Of a DNA stretch of 64,000 nucleotides, positions 53,809-62,908 are shown one piece after another (within the stretch, counting starts at the first letter, position 1; the number at the start of each line of letters is the position of its first letter). The translations under genes were made by a program, and so were the position numbers. Source of the stretch: Bog-756 sp963710495 (GTDB lineage Bacteria; Actinomycetota; Acidimicrobiia; Acidimicrobiales; RAAP-2); contig CAVQAI010000009.1 in NCBI GenBank assembly GCA_963710495.1, positions 434,001-498,000 on the forward strand, given 5' to 3'. The notes beneath the pieces are model-generated. The model was not told the origin of the DNA and did no database searches. It saw only the letters and a program-made list of their open reading frames with translations.

Positions 53809-54807
53809 TCATTTGATGGCCAGGGCGTTGGCGGAGGAACCGATGCCTCCGGCCACGTTGTTGGGGGCGGCGGTGAGAAACACCTCGAAGCGGCCGTCGG
53901 CCCGGCAGGCCCCGGCCAGGTCATCGAGCCACCACAGCTCCCCGAGGGCCAGCCCGAACTGGCCGATGAGCATGCGGTGCAGGAATCCGAACGGCATCTG
54001 CTCCGGGCTCAAGTCGGGAGGCCAGACCTCGAGCGAGGGGTTGTCGGCGACCACGGCCGACAGGTGTGAGTCCCACAAGTAACGGGCCATGTCCTCACTC
54101 TGGTCGAGACCCACCGCGGCCAACTCGCGCAGCTCGGCCAGCCTCGCCTTGACGGCCTCGTCCTGCCGTCCGTACCAGGCCAGGAACCCGGTGTGCAGCA
54201 GCATCACGTCGCCGTCCTGCCACTCGATGCCGGCGGCCCGGCGCGCCTGCTCGAGATCGTCCACCGTGACGGCCCGGGGCGTGGCCGGGTCGAACCCGAC
54301 ACCGGCGCCGCCGAAGGCGGCGTCGATGTCGAGCAGGACGGCGCGCCCGGCGATCCCCCGGCGGGCCCAGTGCTCGATCGTGTTCCGAGACTTGGACTGG
54401 ATTTCGGCGACCGTGGCCCCGTTGTAGAACTGGTCGGCGTCGTAGCCCACGTGGCCCAGCGAGTCCCACTGGCTGGATGCCTGGGGGTAGTAGTTGTCGA
54501 GCTTGTCGTCGAAAGCCGACTCCCCCATGGCGGTCACCGTGTGCCGGAGGGCGCCACGCATGAAGAGCGGAGGATCGAGGGCGTCCAGTGGGGCGTTGAG
54601 GCTGAACACCTGGCCGGTATGCACCAGTCGGGCGGCGTCGGCCACCCGGGCCGGCGTCTGGAGGTTGAGGAGCCCGACCGAGTCCGAAGCACCGAAGAGG
54701 CCCCACGCCGAACGGCCGCCACGCGGGGCGGCCGGAAGCTCGTCGTAGGCGGGCAGCCGGAGGACGGGGTCTCCGCCGGCTGGGGGGCTGTCCGGGCCGT
54801 CTGACAT
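53809..54807 (-). CDS. Cyclase-family metal hydrolase (PF04199 type)
   Basis: A 332-residue member of the cyclase/kynurenine formamidase-like family. The metal motif is present in SSQWDSLGHVGYDADQFYNG (W-D-x-L-x-H), with a second zone in GIAGRAVLLDIDAAFGG. Members hydrolyse amides or dehydrate polyketide-like rings. GAGGAGG before ATG 54807 supports the start. With the VOC genes and cupin nearby it may break down an aromatic or diketone compound, which is inferred. Confidence 0.85.
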   Translation of the reverse strand: MSDGPDSPPAGGDPVLRLPAYDELPAAPRGGRSAWGLFGASDSVGLLNLQTPARVADAARLVHTGQVFSLNAPLDALDPPLFMRGALRHTVTAMGESAFDDKLDNYYPQASSQWDSLGHVGYDADQFYNGATVAEIQSKSRNTIEHWARRGIAGRAVLLDIDAAFGGAGVGFDPATPRAVTVDDLEQARRAAGIEWQDGDVMLLHTGFLAWYGRQDEAVKARLAELRELAAVGLDQSEDMARYLWDSHLSAVVADNPSLEVWPPDLSPEQMPFGFLHRMLIGQFGLALGELWWLDDLAGACRADGRFEVFLTAAPNNVAGGIGSSANALAIK

Positions 54808-54966
54808 CGTCCTCCTCGGCGTCGTTCGGGTCGGCCGGCGCCGGCAGGATTGTAGGCCTGCCCGAGTCGGCCCGCCGTGGCTCCTCCGCACCCGGCCGGG
54901 CCGGGTTCGGTACGGAACGGCGGTGCGCTCCCCGGTACCATGGTCGGGTGACCTGCTGCTTCATGA

Positions 54967-55566
54967 GTGTGCGTCGTGCCCGGTCGACCGGGACGATGGG
55001 GGTGGCATCAGCTCGCTGATCATCAGGCCGTCCGCATGGTGGCCGATGCGGGCATTGCGCCCGGTGAGCTGGTTCTCGACGTCGGAGCAGGCACAGGCGC
55101 GCTGACCGGCCCGCTGCTCGCCCGCGGCGCACGGGTCGTGGCCTTCGAGCTCCACCCGGCGCGGGCTGCGGAACTGCGCCGGAGATTCGGTCGACCGTCC
55201 CTCACGGTGGTCGTCGCCGACGTGTCCGATCTCCGGCTGCCGCGCCAACCGTTCCGGGTGGTAGCCAACCCGCCGTTCGGCGCGACCACCTCGATCCTGC
55301 GCCGGTTGGTGGCACCCGGAAGCGCCCTGGTGCGCGCCGACATCGTGGTTCCCTGGCACACCGGACGACGATGGATGGCCGGCGAGGGACCCGGAGCGGG
55401 CCGCTGGCTCAAGACATTCGAAGTGACAACGGCCCGACCCGTGCCCCGGGGCGCCTTCTCACCGGCCCCGCCGAGTGGAGCGACCCTGCTCGTCATCGCC
55501 CGGCGGCGCCGGCCGATGGGCATCGGGCCGGCCCAACGGGCCCAACGCAAACTGGCCCGCCGCTAG
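54967..55566 (+). CDS. rRNA adenine methyltransferase, Erm/KsgA fold
   Basis: A 199-residue SAM-dependent methyltransferase. Motif I is LVLDVGAGTGALTGPLLA, the acidic loop VVAFELHPARAAEL, and the catalytic NPPF in RVVANPPFGATTSILRRL. The start GRWGWHQLADHQAV matches the RWGWHQL form of actinobacterial 23S rRNA (A2058) methylases rather than the SQHFL of KsgA. The frame opens right after a TGA, so GTG 54967 or 54976 is the start. It is shorter than most Erm proteins (about 250-300). It could give resistance to macrolides or be a housekeeping enzyme. Confidence 0.83.
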   Translation: MCVVPGRPGRWGWHQLADHQAVRMVADAGIAPGELVLDVGAGTGALTGPLLARGARVVAFELHPARAAELRRRFGRPSLTVVVADVSDLRLPRQPFRVVANPPFGATTSILRRLVAPGSALVRADIVVPWHTGRRWMAGEGPGAGRWLKTFEVTTARPVPRGAFSPAPPSGATLLVIARRRRPMGIGPAQRAQRKLARR

Positions 55567-55591
55567 GGCCCCGGCCGCGGGTGGGCCGCGA

Positions 55592-56290
55592 TCAAGGCCC
55601 GGACAGGGCGGCGATCGCCGCCTCGGCGGCGCGTTCGCTGGCCACCTTGGCCTCTTTCATCACCCGCGCCAGGGCCCGCAGCCGACCGGGATGTCGGACC
55701 ACGTAGGAGAGGGCCGCCTTGAGGTTGGGCGATCCGTCCGGGTTGCTCAGCTGGAAGACCTCCTCGTCCAGGACGCCGTCGGTGACCCGGTCACTGACCG
55801 TCCGGAACACGGACCAGGGGATGCCATGGCGTTCACAGACCTCGGCGGTGGCCGCCGTCTCCATGTCCAGGGCCACCACCCCGTCGTCACGGAGACCGGC
55901 CACGACGTCCGGGTCGGTGATGAGCGTGTCCGTCGTCCACATCTTGCCCTCGGGCTGTCCACCCCCGAGGGAGTGGGGCGTGTACTCGTCCCCCGTGTGG
56001 CTGTTCACCACCACGGCGGGCAGGACGAGGGATCCGATCTCGGCCCCGGCATGGACGGCCCCGGTGATGCCGACCGCCACGACCCGCTCCACTTCGACCG
56101 CGTCCAGCAACCGGCCGAGCTGCTCGGCGGCCAGCGAGGTCCCCATGCCGGTGACGATGGCCACCACCGGGCGCGTCCCGATCGTCCCCCGGTAGATGTC
56201 GAGCGTGCCGACCCGGGTCTTCTCCAGCTGGAGCCGCCGTTTGAGCGGTGACAACTCCATGGGCATGGCGCATACGAACGCCACCGGCAT
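55592..56290 (-). CDS. 5'-methylthioadenosine/SAH nucleosidase-like
   Basis: A 232-residue nucleoside phosphorylase-superfamily protein that cleaves the glycosidic bond of methylthioadenosine or S-adenosylhomocysteine. It has VAFVCAMPMELSPLKRRL with the Glu near the N-terminus, VVAIVTGMGTSLAAEQL, and VVALDMETAATAEVCERHGI where the catalytic Met-Glu pair lies; the final Asp is in TVSDRVTD. GGGGAGGA before ATG 56290 fixes the start. Confidence 0.85.
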   Translation of the reverse strand: MPVAFVCAMPMELSPLKRRLQLEKTRVGTLDIYRGTIGTRPVVAIVTGMGTSLAAEQLGRLLDAVEVERVVAVGITGAVHAGAEIGSLVLPAVVVNSHTGDEYTPHSLGGGQPEGKMWTTDTLITDPDVVAGLRDDGVVALDMETAATAEVCERHGIPWSVFRTVSDRVTDGVLDEEVFQLSNPDGSPNLKAALSYVVRHPGRLRALARVMKEAKVASERAAEAAIAALSGP

Positions 56291-56426
56291 CCGGTCCTCC
56301 CCGGTCAAGAACGGCCGATGCTATCGGCGGTCGGCGCTGGCGTCCCGGGTCCGGGACCCGGCCGTTCGGAGGGCACCCGGACTGACGCGACCTCTACAAT
56401 CGGGGCGTCCCGGGCCGGAGGAGACG

Positions 56427-57701
56427 ATGAGTGGCGCCCCGGAAGGGTGCCGGAGTGGAGCGTCCGTTGCATCTTGCGTCCAGTGCGCAGACCGTCCGGC
56501 GTGGCCGCGGCAGCACAGCCCGATGACCGCCGAGGCCTTCGAGGTCCCCCTCGGGCAGCCGGAGTTCTTCGCCGGAGATCCTGATCCGGTGCTCGCCGAG
56601 CTCCGCCGGCGCTGCCCGGTGAGCTGGCAGGAGAGCGGGGGCTTCTGGGCCGTCACCCGTCACGCCGACATCCAGGCGATCAGCCGGGACCCGGAGACCT
56701 TCTGTTCCGGCCGGGGCGTCCTCATCGCCGACCGCCACCGCCCGGTGGCCGCGGCGGACTCCCTCCTCTACCTCGACCCGCCCCGTCACGAGCGCTTCCG
56801 CAAGCTCATCAACCGGGCGTTCACGCCACGGCGGGTGGCCGAGCTCGAGCCGCGGGTGCGCCAGCTGGCCACCGAGCTGCTCGCCGCCATCGACCCGGGG
56901 CGTACCGTCGAACTGGTCGACGCGGTCTGTGCCCCCCTCCCGATGCTGGTCATCGCCGAGCTCCTGGGCCTGCCGGCCACGGATCGGGACGACTTCCGGC
57001 GTTGGTCCGACGCGGCCATGGCCGCCGCCACCGAGCTCACCGACGAAAGCGTCAGCACCACGCTCGAGCTGCTCGCCTACTTCGACCGCCAGCTGGAGGC
57101 CCGGGCGGAGTCCCCGACCGACGACCTGCTCTCGGCCCTGCTGGCCGCCGAGGTCGACGGGGTCGGCCTCACCCCCCGCGAGCTGCAGGGGTTCTGCCTG
57201 ACGTTGTTGGTGGCCGGCAACGAGACCACCCGTTCGCTCATGGCCGGCGGTCTGGTGGCGCTGGCCGAGCATCCCGACCAACGGGCCCGGCTGGCCGGCG
57301 AGCCGGCACTCATCCCCGCCGCCGTCGAGGAGCTGCTGCGGTGGGTCACGCCGGTCATGGCCATGGCCCGGACGACGACGCGACCGGCAACGGTGGCGGC
57401 GACCGAGCTCGATGCGGAGAGCTACGTCGTCCTCGCCTACAGCGCGGGCAACCGGGACGAGGAGGTCTTCGGGGCGTCCGCCGACCGCCTGGACCTCACC
57501 CGATCGCCCAACCCCCATCTCTCGTTCGGCTTCGGCGAGCACTTCTGCATCGGGGCCAGCCTGGCCCGGCTGGAGACCCGCGTCCTGCTGGAAGAGGTAC
57601 TGGCCCGCTGGCCCGACTACGAGGTGACCGGCATCGTCGAGCGGGCCCCGTCCACCCTGCTCCGCCAAGTCACCCGAGCCCCGATCCGGTTGGCGCCGTG
57701 A
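56427..57701 (+). CDS. Cytochrome P450
   Basis: A soluble bacterial P450 of 424 residues (392 from the next ATG, 56523). I-helix motif LLVAGNETTRSLMA, ExxR in VEELLRWV, and heme loop FGFGEHFCIGASLAR with the axial Cys. GGAGGAG just before ATG 56427 supports the longer start, which adds a Cys-containing leader (SVASCVQCADRP) not usual in P450s. It hydroxylates an organic substrate; a ferredoxin partner is not in the window. The acyl-CoA ligase follows after three bases, so an acyl substrate is possible. Confidence 0.92.
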   Translation: MSGAPEGCRSGASVASCVQCADRPAWPRQHSPMTAEAFEVPLGQPEFFAGDPDPVLAELRRRCPVSWQESGGFWAVTRHADIQAISRDPETFCSGRGVLIADRHRPVAAADSLLYLDPPRHERFRKLINRAFTPRRVAELEPRVRQLATELLAAIDPGRTVELVDAVCAPLPMLVIAELLGLPATDRDDFRRWSDAAMAAATELTDESVSTTLELLAYFDRQLEARAESPTDDLLSALLAAEVDGVGLTPRELQGFCLTLLVAGNETTRSLMAGGLVALAEHPDQRARLAGEPALIPAAVEELLRWVTPVMAMARTTTRPATVAATELDAESYVVLAYSAGNRDEEVFGASADRLDLTRSPNPHLSFGFGEHFCIGASLARLETRVLLEEVLARWPDYEVTGIVERAPSTLLRQVTRAPIRLAP

Positions 57702-57704
57702 GCG

Positions 57705-59387
57705 GTGGGCCCCATCCGCCCGATGGGTACCCCGAGCCGACGACCAGTGCCCCCTGACCCCTTCTCCACCGGCGCCGAGGCCGTGCTGGCCCGGGCCGGC
57801 GACCCGGCCGGCGGCCTGCTCTTCGAGGGACGCTCCTGGACCTGGTCCGAGGTGGTCGCCGAAATGGCCAGGTGGGGGGCGTGGCTGGACTCCCTCACGG
57901 GCCAGGGACGGCCACACGTGGGTGTGCTGCTCGACAACCTGCCCGAGTACCTGTTCGCCCTGGGCGGAACGTTGCTCACCGGGTCGGTGCTGATCGGGCT
58001 CAACTCGACCCGGCGGGGTGGAGAGCTGGCCATGGATGTGACCCACACCGATTGCTCCATCGTCCTGACCGACGCCGACAACCGTTCGCTGCTCACCGGC
58101 CTCGACCTCGGGGGGGCCCGGATCGTCGACATCGGCGACCTCCCGGCCCGGGGCCCGGACCTCCCCACCGGCCGGGCCCCGTCGGCGGAGGACCTCGCCC
58201 TGCTGCTGTTCACCGCCGGCTCGACGGGCATGCCGAAGGCGGTGCGCGTGACCCAAGGTCGGGTGGCCCGCTCGGCCATGGGCATCGGCTTCCGGCCCGA
58301 TGACGTCCTCTACTGCGCCATGCCCCTCTTCCACGGCAATGCACTGTTCTCGAGCGTCTTCCCGGCCCTTGGGAGCGGCGCCACCATCGCCCTCCGCCGG
58401 AAGTTCTCTGCCTCCGCCTGCATGCCCGAGATCCGCGCCACGTCGAGCACGTTCTTCGCCACCATCGGGCGGGCCCTCTCCTTCATCGTCAGCACTCCCC
58501 CGGACCCGGCCGACCGGGACCACCGGCTGCGGGTGGTCCTCGCCCCGGAGTCCTCTGTAGCCGACATGGCCGCCTTCGAAGCGCGGTTCGGGTGCCGGGT
58601 GCTCTCGGGCTACGGATCGAGCGAGAACGCCATCGTCTTCGTCCCCAAGCCGGGACTACCGCCGGAGGCCCTCGGCGTCCCCGTGGACGGCCTCGACGTG
58701 GCCGTCGTCAATGCCGAGACGGGCCAGGAGTGCGAATCGGCGCAATTCGATGCCGCCGGCCACATGCTCAACGCCGCCGAGGCCATCGGCGAGATCGTGG
58801 GCCGCAATGCGCTGGGCCGGTTCGAGGGCTACTACAACAATCCCCAAGCCACCGATCAGCGCTCGCGAAACGGGTGGTACTGGTCGGGAGACCTGGGCTA
58901 CCGGGACGGGTCGGGCATCTTCTACTTCGCCGGCCGCACTATCGACTGGCTGCGGGTCGACGGGGAGAACTTCGCGTCGGCCCCCCTCGAGCGGCTCTTC
59001 GGCCGGTTCGCCGCGGCCACCGGCGTCTCGGTCGTCGCCGTCCCCGACGAACGAACCGTCGACGACCAGGTGATGGCCGTGGTGGAAACGGCCGACCCGG
59101 ACGCCTTCGACCCCACCCAGTTCGACGACTTCCTCACCAGCCAGCCCGATCTCGGCACGAAGTGGACGCCCCGCTACGTCCGCGTCGTCGGTCGGCTGCC
59201 GGTCACCGCCACCAACAAGGTGGACAAGCAGTCTCTCCGACGAGAGCGGTGGCAGGGCGAGGGCAGGGTGTTCTGGCGACCGGCCCGCGGCCAACCCCTT
59301 CGTCCCATGAGCCCCGAGGACGCCGCCGAACTGGAGGCTGCGTTCGCCCGCCACCGCCGGTCCGACCGGGCCGGTGGGCCCCGGTGA
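57705..59387 (+). CDS. Acyl-CoA synthetase (AMP-binding)
   Basis: A 560-residue ANL ligase resembling long-chain fatty acid transport/FadD-type enzymes. P-loop LLLFTAGSTGMPKAVRV, adenine region VLSGYGSSENAIVF, hinge YWSGDLGYRDGSGIFYFAGR and C-terminal Lys in LPVTATNKVDKQSL. Starts GTG 57705 or ATG 57723. It has the shape of FACS enzymes that activate a carboxylic acid for breakdown. It overlaps the next gene as GTGA, in an operon with the P450. Confidence 0.9.
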   Translation: MGPIRPMGTPSRRPVPPDPFSTGAEAVLARAGDPAGGLLFEGRSWTWSEVVAEMARWGAWLDSLTGQGRPHVGVLLDNLPEYLFALGGTLLTGSVLIGLNSTRRGGELAMDVTHTDCSIVLTDADNRSLLTGLDLGGARIVDIGDLPARGPDLPTGRAPSAEDLALLLFTAGSTGMPKAVRVTQGRVARSAMGIGFRPDDVLYCAMPLFHGNALFSSVFPALGSGATIALRRKFSASACMPEIRATSSTFFATIGRALSFIVSTPPDPADRDHRLRVVLAPESSVADMAAFEARFGCRVLSGYGSSENAIVFVPKPGLPPEALGVPVDGLDVAVVNAETGQECESAQFDAAGHMLNAAEAIGEIVGRNALGRFEGYYNNPQATDQRSRNGWYWSGDLGYRDGSGIFYFAGRTIDWLRVDGENFASAPLERLFGRFAAATGVSVVAVPDERTVDDQVMAVVETADPDAFDPTQFDDFLTSQPDLGTKWTPRYVRVVGRLPVTATNKVDKQSLRRERWQGEGRVFWRPARGQPLRPMSPEDAAELEAAFARHRRSDRAGGPR

Positions 59388-60424
59388 CCGGGGACGGGAC
59401 CGACGGGGTGGGCCCGGAGACGGCCGCGCTCATCCGGCGCCTGCCCAAGGCCGAGCTCCATGTGCACATCGAGGGGACCCTCGAGCCGGAGATGCTCTTT
59501 GCCCTCGCCGCCCGCAATGGGGTGACCCTGCCCTACGCCGACGTCGACGCCGTCCGCCGGGCGTACGTCTTCGGCGACCTCCAGTCGTTCCTCGACATCT
59601 ACTACGCCGGTTGCGCCGTGCTGGTCACCGAGCGCGACTTCTTCGAGCTCACCGCGGCCTATCTGGAGCGCGCCCGCAGCCAGGGCGTGGTCCACGCCGA
59701 GATCTTCTTCGACCCCCAGACCCACACTGATCGGGGCATCCCGCTCGGCACCGTCATCGACGGCATCACCCGCGCCCTGGCCGAGGGGGAGGTGCGCCAC
59801 GGCATCACCGCCGGGCTGATCCTCTGCTTCCTCCGCCACCTCGGGGGCGACGCTGCCACCAAGGCGTTCGAACTGGCCCTCCCCTACCGCGACCACCTGA
59901 TGGCCGTCGGGCTCGACTCCAGTGAACGCGGGTTCCCGCCTTCGGAGTTCCAGGCGGTCTACGCCCGGGCCGCCGACGCCGGCCTGAAGGCGGTGGCCCA
60001 CGCCGGAGAGGAGGGCCCGGCCGCGTACATCTGGGAGGCCATCGACCTGCTCGGCGTCGGTCGCATCGACCACGGGGTGCGCTGCGAGGAGGACCCGCGC
60101 CTCGTGGAGCGTCTGGTGGCCGACCAGATTCCGCTCACCGTGTGCCCACTGTCGAACGTGAAACTCGGCGTGTTCCCCTCACTCCACCAGCACAACCTGG
60201 CCCGGCTGCTCCGGCGGGGCGTGTGCGTGACGGTGAACTCGGACGACCCGGCCTACTTCGGCGGGTACGTGTCGGACAACCTGGAGGCGGTGGTCGGCCC
60301 GCTCGTCCTCGAGCCGGCCGAGATCGTGCAGTTGAGCCGCAATTCCATCGTCGCCTCGTTTCTGGAGGAGTCCGTGAAACAGCGGCACCTGAGCGAGATC
60401 GCCCGCTTGGCGGCAACCGCGTAG
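59384..60424 (+). CDS. Adenine/adenosine deaminase
   Basis: A 346-residue zinc amidohydrolase that removes the amino group of adenine or adenosine. Zinc ligands are in KAELHVHIEGTLEPEML, VAHAGEEGPAAY, and the Asp of NSDDPAYFGGYV; RIDHGVRCEED carries the catalytic His. The SDDPAYFGGY form is typical of the adenine deaminase subgroup. It overlaps the synthetase stop by four bases. A purine salvage enzyme with P450 and acyl-CoA ligase is an odd set; co-transcription may be incidental. Confidence 0.9.
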   Translation: MTGDGTDGVGPETAALIRRLPKAELHVHIEGTLEPEMLFALAARNGVTLPYADVDAVRRAYVFGDLQSFLDIYYAGCAVLVTERDFFELTAAYLERARSQGVVHAEIFFDPQTHTDRGIPLGTVIDGITRALAEGEVRHGITAGLILCFLRHLGGDAATKAFELALPYRDHLMAVGLDSSERGFPPSEFQAVYARAADAGLKAVAHAGEEGPAAYIWEAIDLLGVGRIDHGVRCEEDPRLVERLVADQIPLTVCPLSNVKLGVFPSLHQHNLARLLRRGVCVTVNSDDPAYFGGYVSDNLEAVVGPLVLEPAEIVQLSRNSIVASFLEESVKQRHLSEIARLAATA

Positions 60425-60545
60425 CCACCGATCGAGCCCCTTCACCGACCGTCGCCTCCCTGTTCGGCGGGGGAAATCCCCCGCTGCGACCCGACGGTGG
60501 GCGATCGAACTCAAGTGAGCCTCGCGACCGGTCGATGACTCGGTT

Positions 60546-61559
60546 GTGTTCGCAAGGGAACCTGCCTCCCTGCCGGACGGAGCCGACCGGCCTGGTCGGA
60601 CGGCCCGTCGATGGGTCACCGGGCCGCGCCTGGCGCTGGTCGCCGCCGCCGCACTGGTGAGCGTGGGCTGGGCATGGCCCACGACTGCTGCCGCCACCAC
60701 CGTGCGGGTCAGTCCCGGAGCCACCCTCACCCAGATCGCCCGCATCTACGCCACCACCGTGGACGCGCTGGTGGCGGCCAACGGGATCGGCGACCCCGAC
60801 CAGATCCAAGCCGGCACCGTGCTCCAGGTACCGACCGGGGCCCCGTCCTCCGGTGCCGCCTCGGCCACGTCCGGATACACCTCCTCGGGTACGGGCGGGA
60901 CGATAACGGTGACGGTGGCGAACGGAGACACCTTGTGGAGCATCGCCTCCCGGTACGGGTCGAGCGTGGCGACCATCGCCGACGCCAACGGGATCACCGA
61001 TCCCTCGCATGTCGAAGTGGGCGTCCGGATCGTCGTCCCCGAGCCGCTGTCCGACGCGGACGCCAACGGATCCGACGGTGACGCCGACGGGACGGCCAAT
61101 GTGCCCCTGCTCTCGTCCCAGGTGCAACGGTCGTCACTCCCGGCCGGACTGTTGGCCCATCCCTCCCGCCTGGCGCTGCAGGCGCTGTTCGCCCGGTGGG
61201 CGACCGAATTCGGCGTGCCCGAATCCCTGCTCGAGGCCCTGTGCTGGTGGGAGTCCGGGTGGCAGATGGGCGTGGTGTCGTCAACCGGGGCGATGGGCGT
61301 CGGCCAGCTCGAGCCCTCCACCGTGGCCAACCTGAGGCTCACGCTCGGCCAGCCCGGACTGCAGGCCACCAACACGTCGGACAACATCGAGATGGCGGCG
61401 GCCTATCTCCATCAGCTGTTGGTCGCCACCGGGGACAACGAGTCCCAAGCCCTGGCCGGCTACTACCAGGGGATCCCCTCGGTCCAGCACAGCGGGATGT
61501 TCCCCTCCACCGTGCAGTACGTGCACGGGATCCTGGCCTTCGCCAACCTCTTCGCCTAG
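60546..61559 (+). CDS. LysM-transglycosylase cell wall hydrolase
   Basis: A 337-residue exported protein. A signal peptide-like helix (LALVAAAALVSVGWAWPTTA) is followed by two LysM domains (VRVSPGATLTQIARIYATTV and VTVANGDTLWSIASRYGSSV) which bind peptidoglycan, and a C-terminal SLT-like domain: VPESLLEALCWWESGWQMG with the catalytic Glu, STGAMGVGQLEP, and ALAGYYQGIPSVQHSG. It remodels cell wall glycan strands. Starts GTG 60546. Confidence 0.88.
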   Translation: MFAREPASLPDGADRPGRTARRWVTGPRLALVAAAALVSVGWAWPTTAAATTVRVSPGATLTQIARIYATTVDALVAANGIGDPDQIQAGTVLQVPTGAPSSGAASATSGYTSSGTGGTITVTVANGDTLWSIASRYGSSVATIADANGITDPSHVEVGVRIVVPEPLSDADANGSDGDADGTANVPLLSSQVQRSSLPAGLLAHPSRLALQALFARWATEFGVPESLLEALCWWESGWQMGVVSSTGAMGVGQLEPSTVANLRLTLGQPGLQATNTSDNIEMAAAYLHQLLVATGDNESQALAGYYQGIPSVQHSGMFPSTVQYVHGILAFANLFA

Positions 61560-61628
61560 CGGCCGGACACGGGCCTGGCATACTCGGACGGTGGGGACGG
61601 ACTCGGGACCACGGGCGGGGAGGCCGGT

Positions 61629-62825
61629 GTGACCATCGTGACCCGACAGGACACGCTCCTGCCCGACCCGGCGCCGCGGCCGGTGCGATACACCATCATC
61701 TCGGTCGACGACCACCTGGTCGAGCCACCGGACATGTTCGAGGGGCGGCTCCCCCACCGGTTTGCCGACCAGGCCCCCAAAATCATCGAGAACTCCCGCG
61801 GCCACCAGGTCTGGGAGTTCGACGGCAACCGCTACTCCCAGGTCGGGATGAACGCCGTCGCCGGTCGCCGACCCGAGTGCGTGACCCTCGAGCCGACCCG
61901 CTTCGAGGACATGCGGCGCGGCTGCTGGGACATCGACGCCCGCATCGCCGACATGGACATCAACGGCGTGTGGGCCTCGCTCAACTTCCCCTCTCAGATC
62001 ACCGGATTTTCGGGGAAGGTGTTCTCCACCGCGTCCGATCCGGCGCTGGGACTGGCCGTGACCCGGGCCTGGAACGACTGGTTGCACGAGGCGTGGTGGC
62101 AGCCCTATCCCGACCGGATCATCCCCTGCGGGATCACCTTCCTGGCCGATGCCGACAAGGGGGCCGCCGAGATCAGGCGCAACGCGGCGCGGGGGTTCCG
62201 CTCGGTCACCCTGCCCGAGCGACCCCACCGGATCGGGCTCCCCAGCCTCTTCTCGGGGTTCTGGGAACCGATCATCGCGGCCTGCGCCGAGACCGGGACG
62301 GTCATCTCGCTCCACGTCGGCTCGTCGGGGATGCCCGACATGCCCGATGACAGTCCCTTGGTGGCCCTGGGGGCAACGCTGTTCGGCCAACTGTCCCTCT
62401 CGGCCTGCGCCGAATGGGTGTGGTCGGGACTGCCGGCGCGCTTCCCCGACCTCAAGATCGCCATGAGCGAAGGGGGCATCGGCTGGGTGGCGATGCTCCT
62501 CGACCGGCTCGACAACGTCGTCGACCGGTCGGGCTACGGGCGCGACTTCGACGCCTCGGGGCTGCGACCGGCAGACGTGCTCCAGCGGAACTTCTGGTTC
62601 TGCACCATCGACGACCCGTCGACCATCGACACCCGTCACCGGATCGGGATCGACCACATCATGGTGGAGGTCGACTACCCCCACGGTGACTCGACCTGGC
62701 CCGACACGCAGCAGGTCATCGAGCGCGCCTGGGGCCACCTGCCCGTCGCTGAACTGCGGAAGCTGACCCACGAGAACGCCGCCGCCCTGTTCGGCTGGCC
62801 TCTGCCCGACCACCGCCTGCCCTGA
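61629..62825 (+). CDS. Amidohydrolase-2 family metal enzyme
   Basis: A 398-residue TIM-barrel hydrolase/decarboxylase of the ACMSD-like group. It begins TIISVDDHLVEPPDMFEGRL where DDHLVEP is the variant of the first metal motif, has VISLHVGSSGMPDMP with a metal His, and ends with VEVDYPHGDSTWPDTQQ carrying the catalytic Asp. These enzymes decarboxylate or hydrolyse aromatic or terpenoid acids. Starts GTG 61629. Two near copies of CCCTGACCGGCG flank its stop. Confidence 0.88.
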   Translation: MTIVTRQDTLLPDPAPRPVRYTIISVDDHLVEPPDMFEGRLPHRFADQAPKIIENSRGHQVWEFDGNRYSQVGMNAVAGRRPECVTLEPTRFEDMRRGCWDIDARIADMDINGVWASLNFPSQITGFSGKVFSTASDPALGLAVTRAWNDWLHEAWWQPYPDRIIPCGITFLADADKGAAEIRRNAARGFRSVTLPERPHRIGLPSLFSGFWEPIIAACAETGTVISLHVGSSGMPDMPDDSPLVALGATLFGQLSLSACAEWVWSGLPARFPDLKIAMSEGGIGWVAMLLDRLDNVVDRSGYGRDFDASGLRPADVLQRNFWFCTIDDPSTIDTRHRIGIDHIMVEVDYPHGDSTWPDTQQVIERAWGHLPVAELRKLTHENAAALFGWPLPDHRLP

Positions 62826-62908
62826 CCGGCGCCGGCCCTGACCGGCGACCAGCCCGGACCGGACCCCCCATCCGGCCCGGCTTGGTGGCCCGTCCGCCGC
62901 TCTCCCGA

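Noticed and set aside
56394..58523. Minus-strand frame of 709 codons
   Set aside because: Antisense to a clear P450 and acyl-CoA synthetase; GC-driven.
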